Source of the DNA: Pseudarthrobacter sp. fls2-241-R2A-127
GTDB taxonomy: Bacteria > Actinomycetota > Actinomycetes > Actinomycetales > Micrococcaceae
NCBI RefSeq assembly: GCF_030209355.1
Contig: NZ_JARVSF010000005.1
Coordinates: 62,001-126,000 of the forward strand
Length of the DNA stretch: 64,000 nt
Reading direction: 5' to 3'
Positions 36,466-44,705 of the stretch are shown piece by piece. The translations under genes and the position numbers were made by a program. Numbering within the stretch: the stretch's first letter is position 1; the number at the start of each line of letters is the position of its first letter. The notes beneath the pieces were generated by a model, which worked only from the letters and a program-made list of their open reading frames with translations, was not told the origin of the DNA and made no database searches.

Positions 36466-39400
36466 ATGACTTCCTCGAGCTACTTCCGTTTCCCGCATCT
36501 GCACGGCGACCTGGTCACTTTCGTGGCCGAGGACGACGTGTGGATCGCGCCCCTGGACGGCGGCCGGGCCTGGCGCGTCTCATCCCTCCAGCTCCCGGCC
36601 CGCAACCCGCGGTTCACCCCGGACGGCAAGCGGCTGGTGTGGACAGTGGTGCAGGGCACGGCGCCGGAGGTTGTCTCGGCACAGGTCGACGGCGGCGGGT
36701 ACCGCCAACTCACGTATTTCGGGCACAGCAGCACCCGGGTCAAGGGGTTCACCGCCGGCGGTTCCGTGGTGGTCACCAGTGCGTTCCGGCAGGCTGAAAG
36801 CCGCCACACTTACGCCTACAGTGTCCCGTTGGACGGCGGGTGGGCCCAGGAACTGCCGTACGGCCCGGTCGAATCCGTGGCGTTCGCCCCCGAAGTAGGT
36901 GACGAACGGCCGGTGGTGCTGGCTTCCGTGCTGTCCCGCGAACCGGCATGGTGGAAGCGGTACCGCGGCGGCACGGCCGGAAAGTTGTGGATCGACAACG
37001 ACGGCAACGGTGAATTTGAGCGGCTGCTGCCGGACCTGGACGGCAACCTCGCCGACCCCCTCTGGGTCGATGGCCGGATCGCCTTCCTCTCCGACCATGA
37101 GGGCTACGGCAACCTCTACTCGGTGCTGCCCAACGGGCAGGACCTGCGCCGGCACACCGACCACCAGGACTTCTACGTCCGGCACGCCGCCACGGACGGC
37201 AAGCGGGTCATCTTTGAATCCGCCGGTGAACTCTGGGTCTTGAACGACCTCGGGTCGGACGCCGTCAAACTGGACATCTCCCTGGGCTCCGCCTCGCAAA
37301 CCAGGCGTCCGGCCCTCCTCGACGCGGCGAAGCACCTGGGCGCGGTGGCACCCGATACCACCGGTGCCGCCAGCGCCGTCGAATCGCACGGAACCATCCA
37401 CTGGGTACGCCACAAGGACGGGCCCTCCCGGATCATTGAAGCCACCCCTGGCGTCCGCGGCCGCCTGCCCAGGCCCCTCGGCGACGGCCGCATCGCCTAC
37501 ATTGCCGACCACGACGGCGTCGAGGCACTGCACATCAAGGACATCGCAGCACCTGTCCCGCACGCGGCCCCGCAGGCGACGGCACAGGACGCAAATGCCG
37601 CTCCGGGTTCCGCCGCGGGCGACCCCGCCGGCGACGGACAACCCGGCGGGGAAGGCCCTGAAACGGTCAGCCTGCCGCAACCGGTCCCGGCCTCCGGTGC
37701 CGCCGTGCTTGCCGGCGGCAACCAGCATGTTCCGGCCGACGACGACCAGCAGGCCGACGTCGCACCGCAGGACCAGCCTGCCGAGGCGGAAAGCACCGAA
37801 GATGAGGGGGACACCGGCATCACTGTCCCCACGCCGTCGCGTGCCAGCTCACTCGAGGCCAGCCCGAACGGCCGGTGGATAGCCCTGGGCACCTCGTTCG
37901 GCGACGTCCATGTGGCCGATACCCGCACCGGCAACCTCACGCGCGTGGCCAGCATCGGCGAAGGCAGCATCTCCGAGCTGGCCTGGTCCGCGGACTCGCG
38001 CTGGCTGGCATGGTCGGAACCGGTCACGTCCTTCGGCTCGCGCAGCCGCCTGCGCCTGGCCACCGTGGACCGCCTCGACGCCGACCCCGTGGAGGTCACG
38101 GACGGGCGCTTCCGTGACGCCTCACCATCCTTCACCCCGGACGGCAAGTTCCTGGCCTTCCTCTCCAACCGCAGCTTCGACCCCGTCTACGACGGGCACT
38201 CTTTCGACCTCTCCTTCCCCAGCCCCATCAAGCCCTACCTGGTGGCACTCGCCGCTGACACGCCGTCGCCCTTTGGCCCATCGGTGGATCCTGCAGGCGT
38301 GGAGAGCGCAACCGAAACCGCAAAGGACGGCCCGGACGCAGGCGAAGGGCCGCAGGACGGTGCAGCCGCCGTCCATGTCGACGCCGAGGGCCTGGCGCAC
38401 CGCGTCATCGGCGTTCCCGTCCCCCAGGGCAACTACAGCTCATTGAAGGCTGTTGACGGCGCACTCCTGTGGCTGGACTCCGTCCTTACCGGCGTGACCG
38501 GCGACGGCAAAGCCAGCCAGGAGGACAAGGACGCCCGCCCGAGCCTGGTCCGCTACGACATTGCCCGGCGCAAGCAGGCCACGCTGGTGGATGCCGTGGA
38601 CAGCTACCGCCTGTCCGGGGACCGCAGCAAGGTGGTCCTGGTCTCGGACAAGCAGGTCACTGCCGTTCCGTCCGATGCGAAGGCGGAAGAGGAATCCGGC
38701 AAGGCCGTCAAGGTGGACCTGGGCCGGATCAGGGCCCTGCTGGACCCGCTCAGCGTCTGGGGACAGGCGTTCGACGAAGCCTGGCGCCTGCAGCGCGACT
38801 TCTTCTGGACCGAAGACATGGCCGGCCAGGACTGGGAATCGATCCGCGGCCGGTACCGTCCCCTGGTGGACCGCCTGGGCTCGCACGACGACCTGGTGGA
38901 CCTGTTGTGGGAGTTGCACGGCGAACTCGGCACATCCCATGCGTACGTGCGCCCGGCCGCTGTAACCGAACGGGGCAGCCGCGGGCAGGGCCGGCTCGGA
39001 GCCGACCTCACCCACACACCCCAGGGCTGGGAGATCACCCGCATCCTGGCCGGCGAGTCCTCCGATCCGCTCGCCACGTCACCGCTGACCCGGCCGGGCG
39101 TCAGCGCCAGGGCAGGGGATATCCTGCTGGCCGTCGACGGCGTCCCCTTGTCGCAGGCCGTCACCCCGGCCATGCAGCTGGTGGGAGCCGCAGGCCGCGC
39201 GGTGGAGCTGACGCTTCTCAACGGCCCGGGACACGGCGGCGCTGCAGGCACCCAGCGGCGGGTCGCCGTCGTGCCTGTCAAGGACGAGGAACGGCTGCGG
39301 TACCAGGAATGGGTTGCCGGCAACCGCCGCACCGTCCGGGAGGCGTCCGACGGAACCTTCGGGTACCTCCATATTCCGGACATGATGGCCAATGGCTGGG

Positions 39401-40011
39401 CCCAGCTGCACCGGGACCTGGACACCGAAACCGCGCTGGACGGACTCATTGTCGATGTGCGCCGTAACCGCGGCGGCCACACGTCCCAGCTCGTCGCCGA
39501 GCTGATCGGCCGCAAGGTCACTGGCTGGAGCATGCCGCGCGGGGAGAAGCCCCGGACGTATCCGCACCACGCTCCGCGCGGGCCGGTGATCATCCTCGCC
39601 GACGAATTCGCTGGCTCGGACGGCGACATCATCACCCAGGTCTCCAAACTGCGGGGGATTGGCCCCGTGATCGGGACGCGGACCTGGGGCGGTGTGGTGG
39701 GCATCGACAACCGCTTCTCCCTGGCCGACGGCACAGGCGTCACCCAGCCCAGGTACGCCACGTGGTTCGGCGGCGGTGTTGGCTGGAGCGTCGAAAACTA
39801 TGGCGTGGATCCGGACATCGAGGTGACCTACCCGCCCCACGCCTACGCCGCCGGGCGCGATCCCCAGCTCGAGTACGGCATCGGCGCCCTGAAGGAAATG
39901 ATCCAGGAACTGCCCACCGACCGGCCGCCGGCGCGCTCGGGCTACCGCCGCCTGAAGCCGGAGCCGCTCCCGCCCCGCCGGGAAGGCAGCCAGGCGGCGA
40001 CCACGGCCTAA
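36466..40011 (+). CDS. Tricorn-like protease (S41 family)
   Basis: This large cytoplasmic peptidase of 1181 aa probably degrades oligopeptides left by the proteasome or Clp. The order is a WD40-like beta-propeller region (about 1-360), a low-complexity insert (about 365-455), a second propeller (to about 690), a helical tricorn core, a PDZ domain (about 835-930) and the C-terminal S41 domain. The catalytic set of tricorn is kept: Ser824-His825 (G-T-S-H-A-Y), nucleophile Ser1051 (A-G-S-D-G-D) and Glu1110 (V-E-N-Y-G-V-D-P). The start is the ATG at 36466; a longer frame runs antisense through the epimerase gene and is not credible. It is divergent from that gene. Confidence 0.94.
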   Translation: MTSSSYFRFPHLHGDLVTFVAEDDVWIAPLDGGRAWRVSSLQLPARNPRFTPDGKRLVWTVVQGTAPEVVSAQVDGGGYRQLTYFGHSSTRVKGFTAGGSVVVTSAFRQAESRHTYAYSVPLDGGWAQELPYGPVESVAFAPEVGDERPVVLASVLSREPAWWKRYRGGTAGKLWIDNDGNGEFERLLPDLDGNLADPLWVDGRIAFLSDHEGYGNLYSVLPNGQDLRRHTDHQDFYVRHAATDGKRVIFESAGELWVLNDLGSDAVKLDISLGSASQTRRPALLDAAKHLGAVAPDTTGAASAVESHGTIHWVRHKDGPSRIIEATPGVRGRLPRPLGDGRIAYIADHDGVEALHIKDIAAPVPHAAPQATAQDANAAPGSAAGDPAGDGQPGGEGPETVSLPQPVPASGAAVLAGGNQHVPADDDQQADVAPQDQPAEAESTEDEGDTGITVPTPSRASSLEASPNGRWIALGTSFGDVHVADTRTGNLTRVASIGEGSISELAWSADSRWLAWSEPVTSFGSRSRLRLATVDRLDADPVEVTDGRFRDASPSFTPDGKFLAFLSNRSFDPVYDGHSFDLSFPSPIKPYLVALAADTPSPFGPSVDPAGVESATETAKDGPDAGEGPQDGAAAVHVDAEGLAHRVIGVPVPQGNYSSLKAVDGALLWLDSVLTGVTGDGKASQEDKDARPSLVRYDIARRKQATLVDAVDSYRLSGDRSKVVLVSDKQVTAVPSDAKAEEESGKAVKVDLGRIRALLDPLSVWGQAFDEAWRLQRDFFWTEDMAGQDWESIRGRYRPLVDRLGSHDDLVDLLWELHGELGTSHAYVRPAAVTERGSRGQGRLGADLTHTPQGWEITRILAGESSDPLATSPLTRPGVSARAGDILLAVDGVPLSQAVTPAMQLVGAAGRAVELTLLNGPGHGGAAGTQRRVAVVPVKDEERLRYQEWVAGNRRTVREASDGTFGYLHIPDMMANGWAQLHRDLDTETALDGLIVDVRRNRGGHTSQLVAELIGRKVTGWSMPRGEKPRTYPHHAPRGPVIILADEFAGSDGDIITQVSKLRGIGPVIGTRTWGGVVGIDNRFSLADGTGVTQPRYATWFGGGVGWSVENYGVDPDIEVTYPPHAYAAGRDPQLEYGIGALKEMIQELPTDRPPARSGYRRLKPEPLPPRREGSQAATTA

Positions 40012-40029
40012 GGTCACCCGCGGCAAAAG

Positions 40030-40073
40030 AAAAGGCCCTGCGCCGCCGGACGTCCGGCGGCGCAGGGCCTTTT
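40030..40073. terminator. Bidirectional terminator, 44-bp perfect palindrome
   Basis: Perfect 22-base arms (40030-40051 and 40052-40073) begin with AAAAGG and end with CCTTTT, giving U-tracts on both strands. It lies between the convergent tricorn-like protease and OsmC genes. Confidence 0.93.
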
Positions 40074-40096
40074 CGCGTGGTCTAGTCCTGCATGGC

Positions 40097-40525
40097 CTAA
40101 GCCTGCAGCGTGGCATCCAGGGTGATCTCGATGCCGGCGAGGGCCTGGGACACCGGGCAGCCCTTCTTCGCTGCCTCGGCGATCCGCTGGAAGTCCTCTT
40201 CCGAAATGCCGGGAATACGGGCATTCAGGGTCAGGTGGCTACCGGTGATGCCGGTCCCCGGCTGGAAGCCGACCTCGGACTTGGTGTTGACTTCCTCCGG
40301 CGTGAAGCCGGCCTGGCTCAGTTCGTGGCTGAACGCCATGGAGAAGCATGCCGAGTGCGCAGCGGCGATCAGCTCTTCCGGGCTGGTCTTTCCGCCGGCG
40401 GCCTCGGTGCGCGCCTTCCAGGTGACATCGAAGGTGCCCAGGCCGGAGCTGTCCAGGGTGGTGTTGCCCGAACCCTCGGTCAGGCTTCCGTTCCATACAG
40501 TGTGCGCGTTGCGTGTTGTCGCCAT
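40097..40525 (-). CDS. OsmC-family peroxiredoxin (organic hydroperoxide reductase)
   Basis: This thiol peroxidase of 142 aa reduces organic hydroperoxides. The two catalytic cysteines are in H-S-A-C-F-S-M-A-F-S (about residue 60) and K-K-G-C-P-V-S-Q-A-L (about residue 125). G-K-T-S-P-E-E-L-I-A-A-A lies before the first. The ATG at 40525 (M-A-T-T-R-N-A-H-T-V-W) is the conserved OsmC start. OsmC fits better than Ohr because of the T-S-P-E-E-L and C-P-V-S motifs. It is a single gene with a strong terminator downstream. Confidence 0.92.
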   Translation of the reverse strand: MATTRNAHTVWNGSLTEGSGNTTLDSSGLGTFDVTWKARTEAAGGKTSPEELIAAAHSACFSMAFSHELSQAGFTPEEVNTKSEVGFQPGTGITGSHLTLNARIPGISEEDFQRIAEAAKKGCPVSQALAGIEITLDATLQA

Positions 40526-40674
40526 GTCTCTCCTCAACGTCGGTTCGAATCCGGGCCGTGCAGCCGCTGCCGGGCCCGCCGTTCCCATCCTAGGGACCGT
40601 GCGCGCCCGGTGCACGGGTTGTCCGCTCTCAGAGGATTATGACCGGGCCGGCACGTCCGCGGGGTGCCGCGGGC

Positions 40675-41046
40675 CTACTGCCAGAGGGTGGCGATGGCCA
40701 CGTTGACCAGGGCCAGGCCGCCGACGCCGTGCGCGAGGCCGGTGGAAACCGGCTGGCCGTTCTTGACCTTGCGCGTTCCAATGACCGCAAGAACTGCCAC
40801 AACGACGGCGATGACGAGCTTGATGCCCAGCTTCGCATAGTTCAGCTCGCCGAACTGCGCAGGATCCTGGTTGTGCAGGACGGGGAGGACGCCCATCATG
40901 GCGATGCCCGTCAGCAGCTGCAGGAAGGCGCCGTCACGCTGGCGCGGGTGCACGGTGGGGGTACGCATGGTGGCAATCCAGTAGCCCACGATCATGGCAG
41001 CGCCCACCACGTGCAGGAAGATGAGGATGTTCAAGAGAATAGTCAT
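40675..41046 (-). CDS. Small four-segment membrane protein, function unknown
   Basis: This 123-aa membrane protein has four hydrophobic segments (about residues 3-25, 42-58, 73-90 and 103-122). The first carries H-V-V-G-A-A-M-I-V-G-Y-W and a basic loop R-T-P-T-V-H-P-R-Q-R-D-G follows. I do not recognise a named family with certainty. The conserved-looking His in the first segment is reminiscent of small haem or metal membrane proteins, but this is only a resemblance. It stands alone, 150 bases upstream of osmC on the same strand. Confidence 0.75.
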   Translation of the reverse strand: MTILLNILIFLHVVGAAMIVGYWIATMRTPTVHPRQRDGAFLQLLTGIAMMGVLPVLHNQDPAQFGELNYAKLGIKLVIAVVVAVLAVIGTRKVKNGQPVSTGLAHGVGGLALVNVAIATLWQ

Positions 41047-41141
41047 GGCTCCAGCTTAGCCAGACATTTCTACGGCCCGTAGCAGAGGCGCGTTGCGACG
41101 GCATGGCGGTGCCGCCGCGCAGCGGCCCCGGGTTAAACCAC

Positions 41142-41194
41142 GACGGCGGTGCGGGGCTGCGGATGGATACCCATCCGTGCCCGGCACCGCCGTC
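41142..41194 (-). terminator. Terminator of sucB
   Basis: Perfect 11-base arms GACGGCGGTGC (41142-41152) and GCACCGCCGTC (41184-41194) enclose a secondary stem GGATGG/CCATCC. GTGGTTTAA follows on the reverse strand. It lies 34 bases past the sucB stop. Confidence 0.78.
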
Positions 41195-41227
41195 ATGACT
41201 GCTTCGTGGCGTGAAGCCGGTTGGCTG

Positions 41228-42955
41228 CTAGAGCCCCAGGTCCGCCTCGAACGCGCCTTCTTCGAGGCGTGCCTTCAGGGTCTGGAGGAACCGGCCTGCG
41301 TCCGCGCCGTCCACCAGGCGGTGGTCGTACGTCAGGGACAGGTACATCATCGAGCGGATGGCGATCGAGTCGTCACCGTTCTCGTCCGAAACCACCACGG
41401 CGCGCTTGACGATCGCACCGGTGCCCAGGATTGCGACCTGCGGCTGGTTGATGATCGGTGTGTCGAACAGGGCGCCTACGGAACCGATGTTGGTGATGCT
41501 GAAGGTTCCGCCGGAGAGCTCGTCCGGGCCGATCTTTCCGCTGCGGGTGCGGTCGGCGACGTCGGCGATCTTGCCGGCCAGGCCGGCCAGGTTCAGGTTG
41601 CCGGCGTCGGCGATGACCGGAACCAGCAGGCCCTTGTCCGTGTCCACCGCAATCGCCAGGTGCTCGGCGTTGTGGTAAGTGATCTCCTGCTTGTCCTCGT
41701 CGTAGGAGGCGTTGACCTTCGGGTGCTGCTTCAGGGCCTCGGCGACGGCCTTGGCGATGAAGGGCAGGAAGGTCAGCTTGGAGCCGTTCTGGGCCTGGAA
41801 CGAGTTCTTGGCCCGGGCGCGCAGCTTGGCGACCTTGGTCATGTCCACCTCGTGGACCTGGGTCAGCTGGGTGGAGATGTCCAGCGACTCACGCATGCGG
41901 CGGGCAATGACCTGGCGGATGCGCGGAGCCTTCTGGACGGTGCCACGCAGCGAGGACGCTGCTGCGCCGGATGCAGCCGGAGCCGATGCTGCCGGGGCAG
42001 CAGCCGGTGCTGTGGCCGGAGCGGCCTTGGCTTCAGCAGCAGCGATGACATCCTGCTTGCGGATGCGGCCGCCCACGCCGGTGCCGGACAGCGAGGAGAT
42101 GTCAACGCTGTGCTGGTTGGCGAGCTTGCGGACCAGGGGAGTGACGTAACCGGACTCGGAGCCGCCGGCGGAGGCTGCTTCCTGGGCTGCGGGAGCCGCA
42201 GGTGCCGCCGGAGCGGCAGCCGGTGCGGGAGCAGCAGCAGGCGCGGGCGCCGCGGCGGGCTTCGGTGCCTCCTGCTTGGGTGCTTCCTGCTTGGGGGCTT
42301 CGGGTGCCGGTGCAGCGGCCGGAGCCGGGGCGGCAGCGGCGGGGGCGCCGGAGCCGATGACGGCTAGCACTGAACCGACCTCGGCGGTCTCGTCCTCGCC
42401 AACGCGGATTTCCTGCAGGGTGCCGGCTACCGGAGACGGGATCTCGGTGTCCACCTTGTCAGTCGAAACTTCGAGCAGCGGCTCGTCGACCTCGACGGAG
42501 TCGCCCACGGCCTTCAGCCAGCGGGTGACGGTGCCTTCGGTGACGCTTTCGCCGAGGGCGGGGAGGGTGACCTCGTGGCTCTCGCCACCGGCAGCCGGAG
42601 CGGCCTGGGCGGGAGCCTCCTGTGCAGGGGCTGCCTCAGGTTCGGCCGGTGCGGCCTCGGCCTGGGCGGGAGCTTCCTGGGCGGGGGCTTCCTCGGCAGG
42701 CGCGGAACCGCCGCCGGAGCCGTCGCCGATCCGCACCAGCGGTGCGCCCACCTCTGCGGTCTCATCTTCAGCGACCAGGATTTCTTCAATCACGCCAGCT
42801 ACAGGAGAGGGGATTTCAGTGTCTACTTTGTCGGTGGAGACTTCGAGCAGCGGCTCGTCCACCTCTACCCGGTCACCTACCTGCTTGAGCCAGCGGGTGA
42901 CGGTTCCTTCGGTGACACTCTCACCGAGGGCGGGCAAGTTAACGGATTCAGACAT
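41228..42955 (-). CDS. sucB: 2-oxoacid dehydrogenase E2, dihydrolipoamide acyltransferase (SucB/DlaT type)
   Basis: This is the E2 core of a 2-oxoacid dehydrogenase complex; in actinobacteria this protein serves pyruvate and 2-oxoglutarate dehydrogenases. It has 575 aa. Two tandem lipoyl domains have the modified lysines K43 and K167 (both in [10 protein letters not shown]), each followed by an Ala/Pro/Glu-rich flexible linker. A peripheral subunit-binding domain ([11 protein letters not shown]) and the catalytic domain with His545 (D-H-R-L-V-D-G) follow. The ATG at 42955 is preferred over a longer frame through the upstream hairpin. It follows lpd, and lipoylation depends on LipB/LipA encoded nearby. 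Confidence 0.96.
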   Translation of the reverse strand: MSESVNLPALGESVTEGTVTRWLKQVGDRVEVDEPLLEVSTDKVDTEIPSPVAGVIEEILVAEDETAEVGAPLVRIGDGSGGGSAPAEEAPAQEAPAQAEAAPAEPEAAPAQEAPAQAAPAAGGESHEVTLPALGESVTEGTVTRWLKAVGDSVEVDEPLLEVSTDKVDTEIPSPVAGTLQEIRVGEDETAEVGSVLAVIGSGAPAAAAPAPAAAPAPEAPKQEAPKQEAPKPAAAPAPAAAPAPAAAPAAPAAPAAQEAASAGGSESGYVTPLVRKLANQHSVDISSLSGTGVGGRIRKQDVIAAAEAKAAPATAPAAAPAASAPAASGAAASSLRGTVQKAPRIRQVIARRMRESLDISTQLTQVHEVDMTKVAKLRARAKNSFQAQNGSKLTFLPFIAKAVAEALKQHPKVNASYDEDKQEITYHNAEHLAIAVDTDKGLLVPVIADAGNLNLAGLAGKIADVADRTRSGKIGPDELSGGTFSITNIGSVGALFDTPIINQPQVAILGTGAIVKRAVVVSDENGDDSIAIRSMMYLSLTYDHRLVDGADAGRFLQTLKARLEEGAFEADLGL

Positions 42956-43016
42956 GTCGTCCCCGTTCTCCTTATTGATCTTTTGTGCGAATGATTGCTG
43001 CCATGGTGGAAGCCTA

Positions 43017-43045
43017 GTGCACCCGGCCTGCGCGGCCGGGTGCAC
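43017..43045 (-). repeat. Hairpin between lpd and sucB
   Basis: A perfect 12-bp stem (43017-43028 and 43034-43045) has a five-base loop and no T-run. It lies in the 114-base gap inside the lpd-sucB transcript. It may adjust E3 versus E2 levels by attenuation or mRNA processing. Confidence 0.5.
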
Positions 43046-43069
43046 CAGGCCTGGTAATACTGTGGAAAA

Positions 43070-44452
43070 TCAGCCGTGCAGCGGCTTGCCGGCCAGCGCC
43101 AGGTGGGCTTCGCCGAGGGCCTCGTTCTGGGTGGGGTGGGCGTGTACCAGCTGGGCCACGTCCTCCGGGTAGGCTTCCCAGTTCACGATCAGCTGGGCTT
43201 CGCCCACCTGCTCGCCCATGCGGGCGCCAATCATGTGGACGCCCACCACGGGGCCGTCCTTCTGGCGGACCAGCTTGACCAGGCCGGCGGTGCCCAGGAT
43301 GGAGCTCTTGCCGTTGCCGGCCAGGTTGTACTCCTGGGTCTGCACCTGGTCTTCGCCGAACTTTTCCTTGGCAGCCTTCTCGGTGTAGCCGACGGTGGCG
43401 ATTTCGGGTTCGGAGTAGGTGACCTTGGGGATGTTGATGTCCTCGACCACAACAGGCTTCAGACCGGCGATTTCCTCGGCCACGAAGATGCCCTGCTGGT
43501 AGCCGCGGTGGGCCAGCTGCACGCCGGGGACAATGTCGCCCACAGCGTAGATGTTGCCGACGCCGGTGTGGAGGCGCTCGTTGGTGATGACGAAGCCGCG
43601 GTCGATGGTGATGCCGGCGTCCTCGTAGCCCAGGTTGGCCGTGACGGGGCCGCGGCCAACAGCCACGAGCAGCAGGTCGGCCTCGAACGTCTTGCCGTCC
43701 ACAAGGGTGACCTTGACGCCGTCGTCATTCTGCTCGACGCCCTGGAAGAAGATGCCGGTGGAGAACTTGATGCCGCGCTTCTTGAAGGCGCGTTCGAAGT
43801 TCTTCACGATCGTGGCGTCCTCGTTGGGAACGAGGGAAGGCAGGCCTTCGACGATGGTGACGTCCACACCGAACGACTTCCAGACCGAGGCGAATTCGAC
43901 GCCGATGACGCCGCCGCCGAGGATGATGGCGCTCTTGGGGATGAAGTCCATGGTGAGGGCCTGGTCGGAGGTGATGACCTTGCCGCCGATTTCCAGTCCC
44001 GGAAGGGTGCGCGAGTACGATCCGGTGGCCAGGACGATGTTCTTGCCTTTGTAGGCGGTCCCGTTCACGACGACCGTATCGGTGCCCTGCAGCTTGCCTT
44101 CACCCTCGATCACGGTGATGCCCTTGGACTTGATGAGTCCCTGCAGGCCCTTGTACTTGCCGGCGATGATGCCGTCCTTGTAGGCATTGACAGCGTTGAT
44201 GTCGATGCTGTCGAGGGTGACGTTCACGCCATACTTGGCGGAGTCACGGGCGTGGTCGGCCAGTTCTGCAGAGTGCAGCAGCGCCTTGGTGGGGATGCAG
44301 CCGTTGTGGAGGCAGGTGCCGCCCAGCTTGCCCTTCTCCACGAGGCCGACGGTAAGGCCCAGCTGTACCGCCCGCAGCGCCGCGGCGTATCCGCCGCTGC
44401 CGCCACCGAGTACCAGGATGTCGAATTCTTGCGCAGTTGCCTGATCGGCCAC
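43070..44452 (-). CDS. lpdA: Dihydrolipoyl dehydrogenase (E3)
   Basis: This flavoprotein reoxidises dihydrolipoamide with NAD+ in the 2-oxoacid dehydrogenase complexes. It has 460 aa from a GTG start. The FAD loop is V-L-G-G-G-S-G-G-Y (about residues 14-22). The redox-active disulfide is C47/C52 (G-G-T-C-L-H-N-G-C-I-P-T-K). The second dinucleotide loop is I-L-G-G-G-V-I-G-V-E. The active-site dyad His439/Glu444 lies in H-A-H-P-T-Q-N-E near the C-terminus. It is transcribed with sucB. Confidence 0.97.
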   Translation of the reverse strand: MADQATAQEFDILVLGGGSGGYAAALRAVQLGLTVGLVEKGKLGGTCLHNGCIPTKALLHSAELADHARDSAKYGVNVTLDSIDINAVNAYKDGIIAGKYKGLQGLIKSKGITVIEGEGKLQGTDTVVVNGTAYKGKNIVLATGSYSRTLPGLEIGGKVITSDQALTMDFIPKSAIILGGGVIGVEFASVWKSFGVDVTIVEGLPSLVPNEDATIVKNFERAFKKRGIKFSTGIFFQGVEQNDDGVKVTLVDGKTFEADLLLVAVGRGPVTANLGYEDAGITIDRGFVITNERLHTGVGNIYAVGDIVPGVQLAHRGYQQGIFVAEEIAGLKPVVVEDINIPKVTYSEPEIATVGYTEKAAKEKFGEDQVQTQEYNLAGNGKSSILGTAGLVKLVRQKDGPVVGVHMIGARMGEQVGEAQLIVNWEAYPEDVAQLVHAHPTQNEALGEAHLALAGKPLHG

Positions 44453-44641
44453 TAAAACGCTCCCTCGCGTGAACGATGACGCGATCAGCGCGCATCATCT
44501 GGTCTTGGAACTTGCACTGCCGTGATTATGTCAGCAGGGCAACTCTCTTGCATTTGTGACTACCGTGGTTCACCTTAGCGAACCACCTATCCATGCTCCA
44601 CCTTGCCGGCGCCTTTGTGGAGCGCTTGTGGCCAGTGTCAC

Positions 44642-44681
44642 GCGGCTTTGTGGCGGAGGGATCACCCCGCCGCAAAGCCGC
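44642..44681 (-). terminator. Hairpin after pepA
   Basis: Arms GCGGCTTTG-N-GGCGG (44642-44656) and CCGCC-N-CAAAGCCGC (44667-44681) face each other with one opposed base pair mismatch. It lies 25 bases past the pepA stop. There is no T-run, so termination is likely but not certain. The rest of the 253-base gap up to lpdA shows no gene. Confidence 0.5.
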
Positions 44682-44705
44682 GCGGCACCGGCCATCAATC
44701 CCTCA

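Noticed and set aside
43076..44455. A 459-codon forward open frame opposite lpdA
   Set aside because: It lies in the antisense frame of a complete dihydrolipoyl dehydrogenase and its product is His/Asp/Val-rich shadow sequence.
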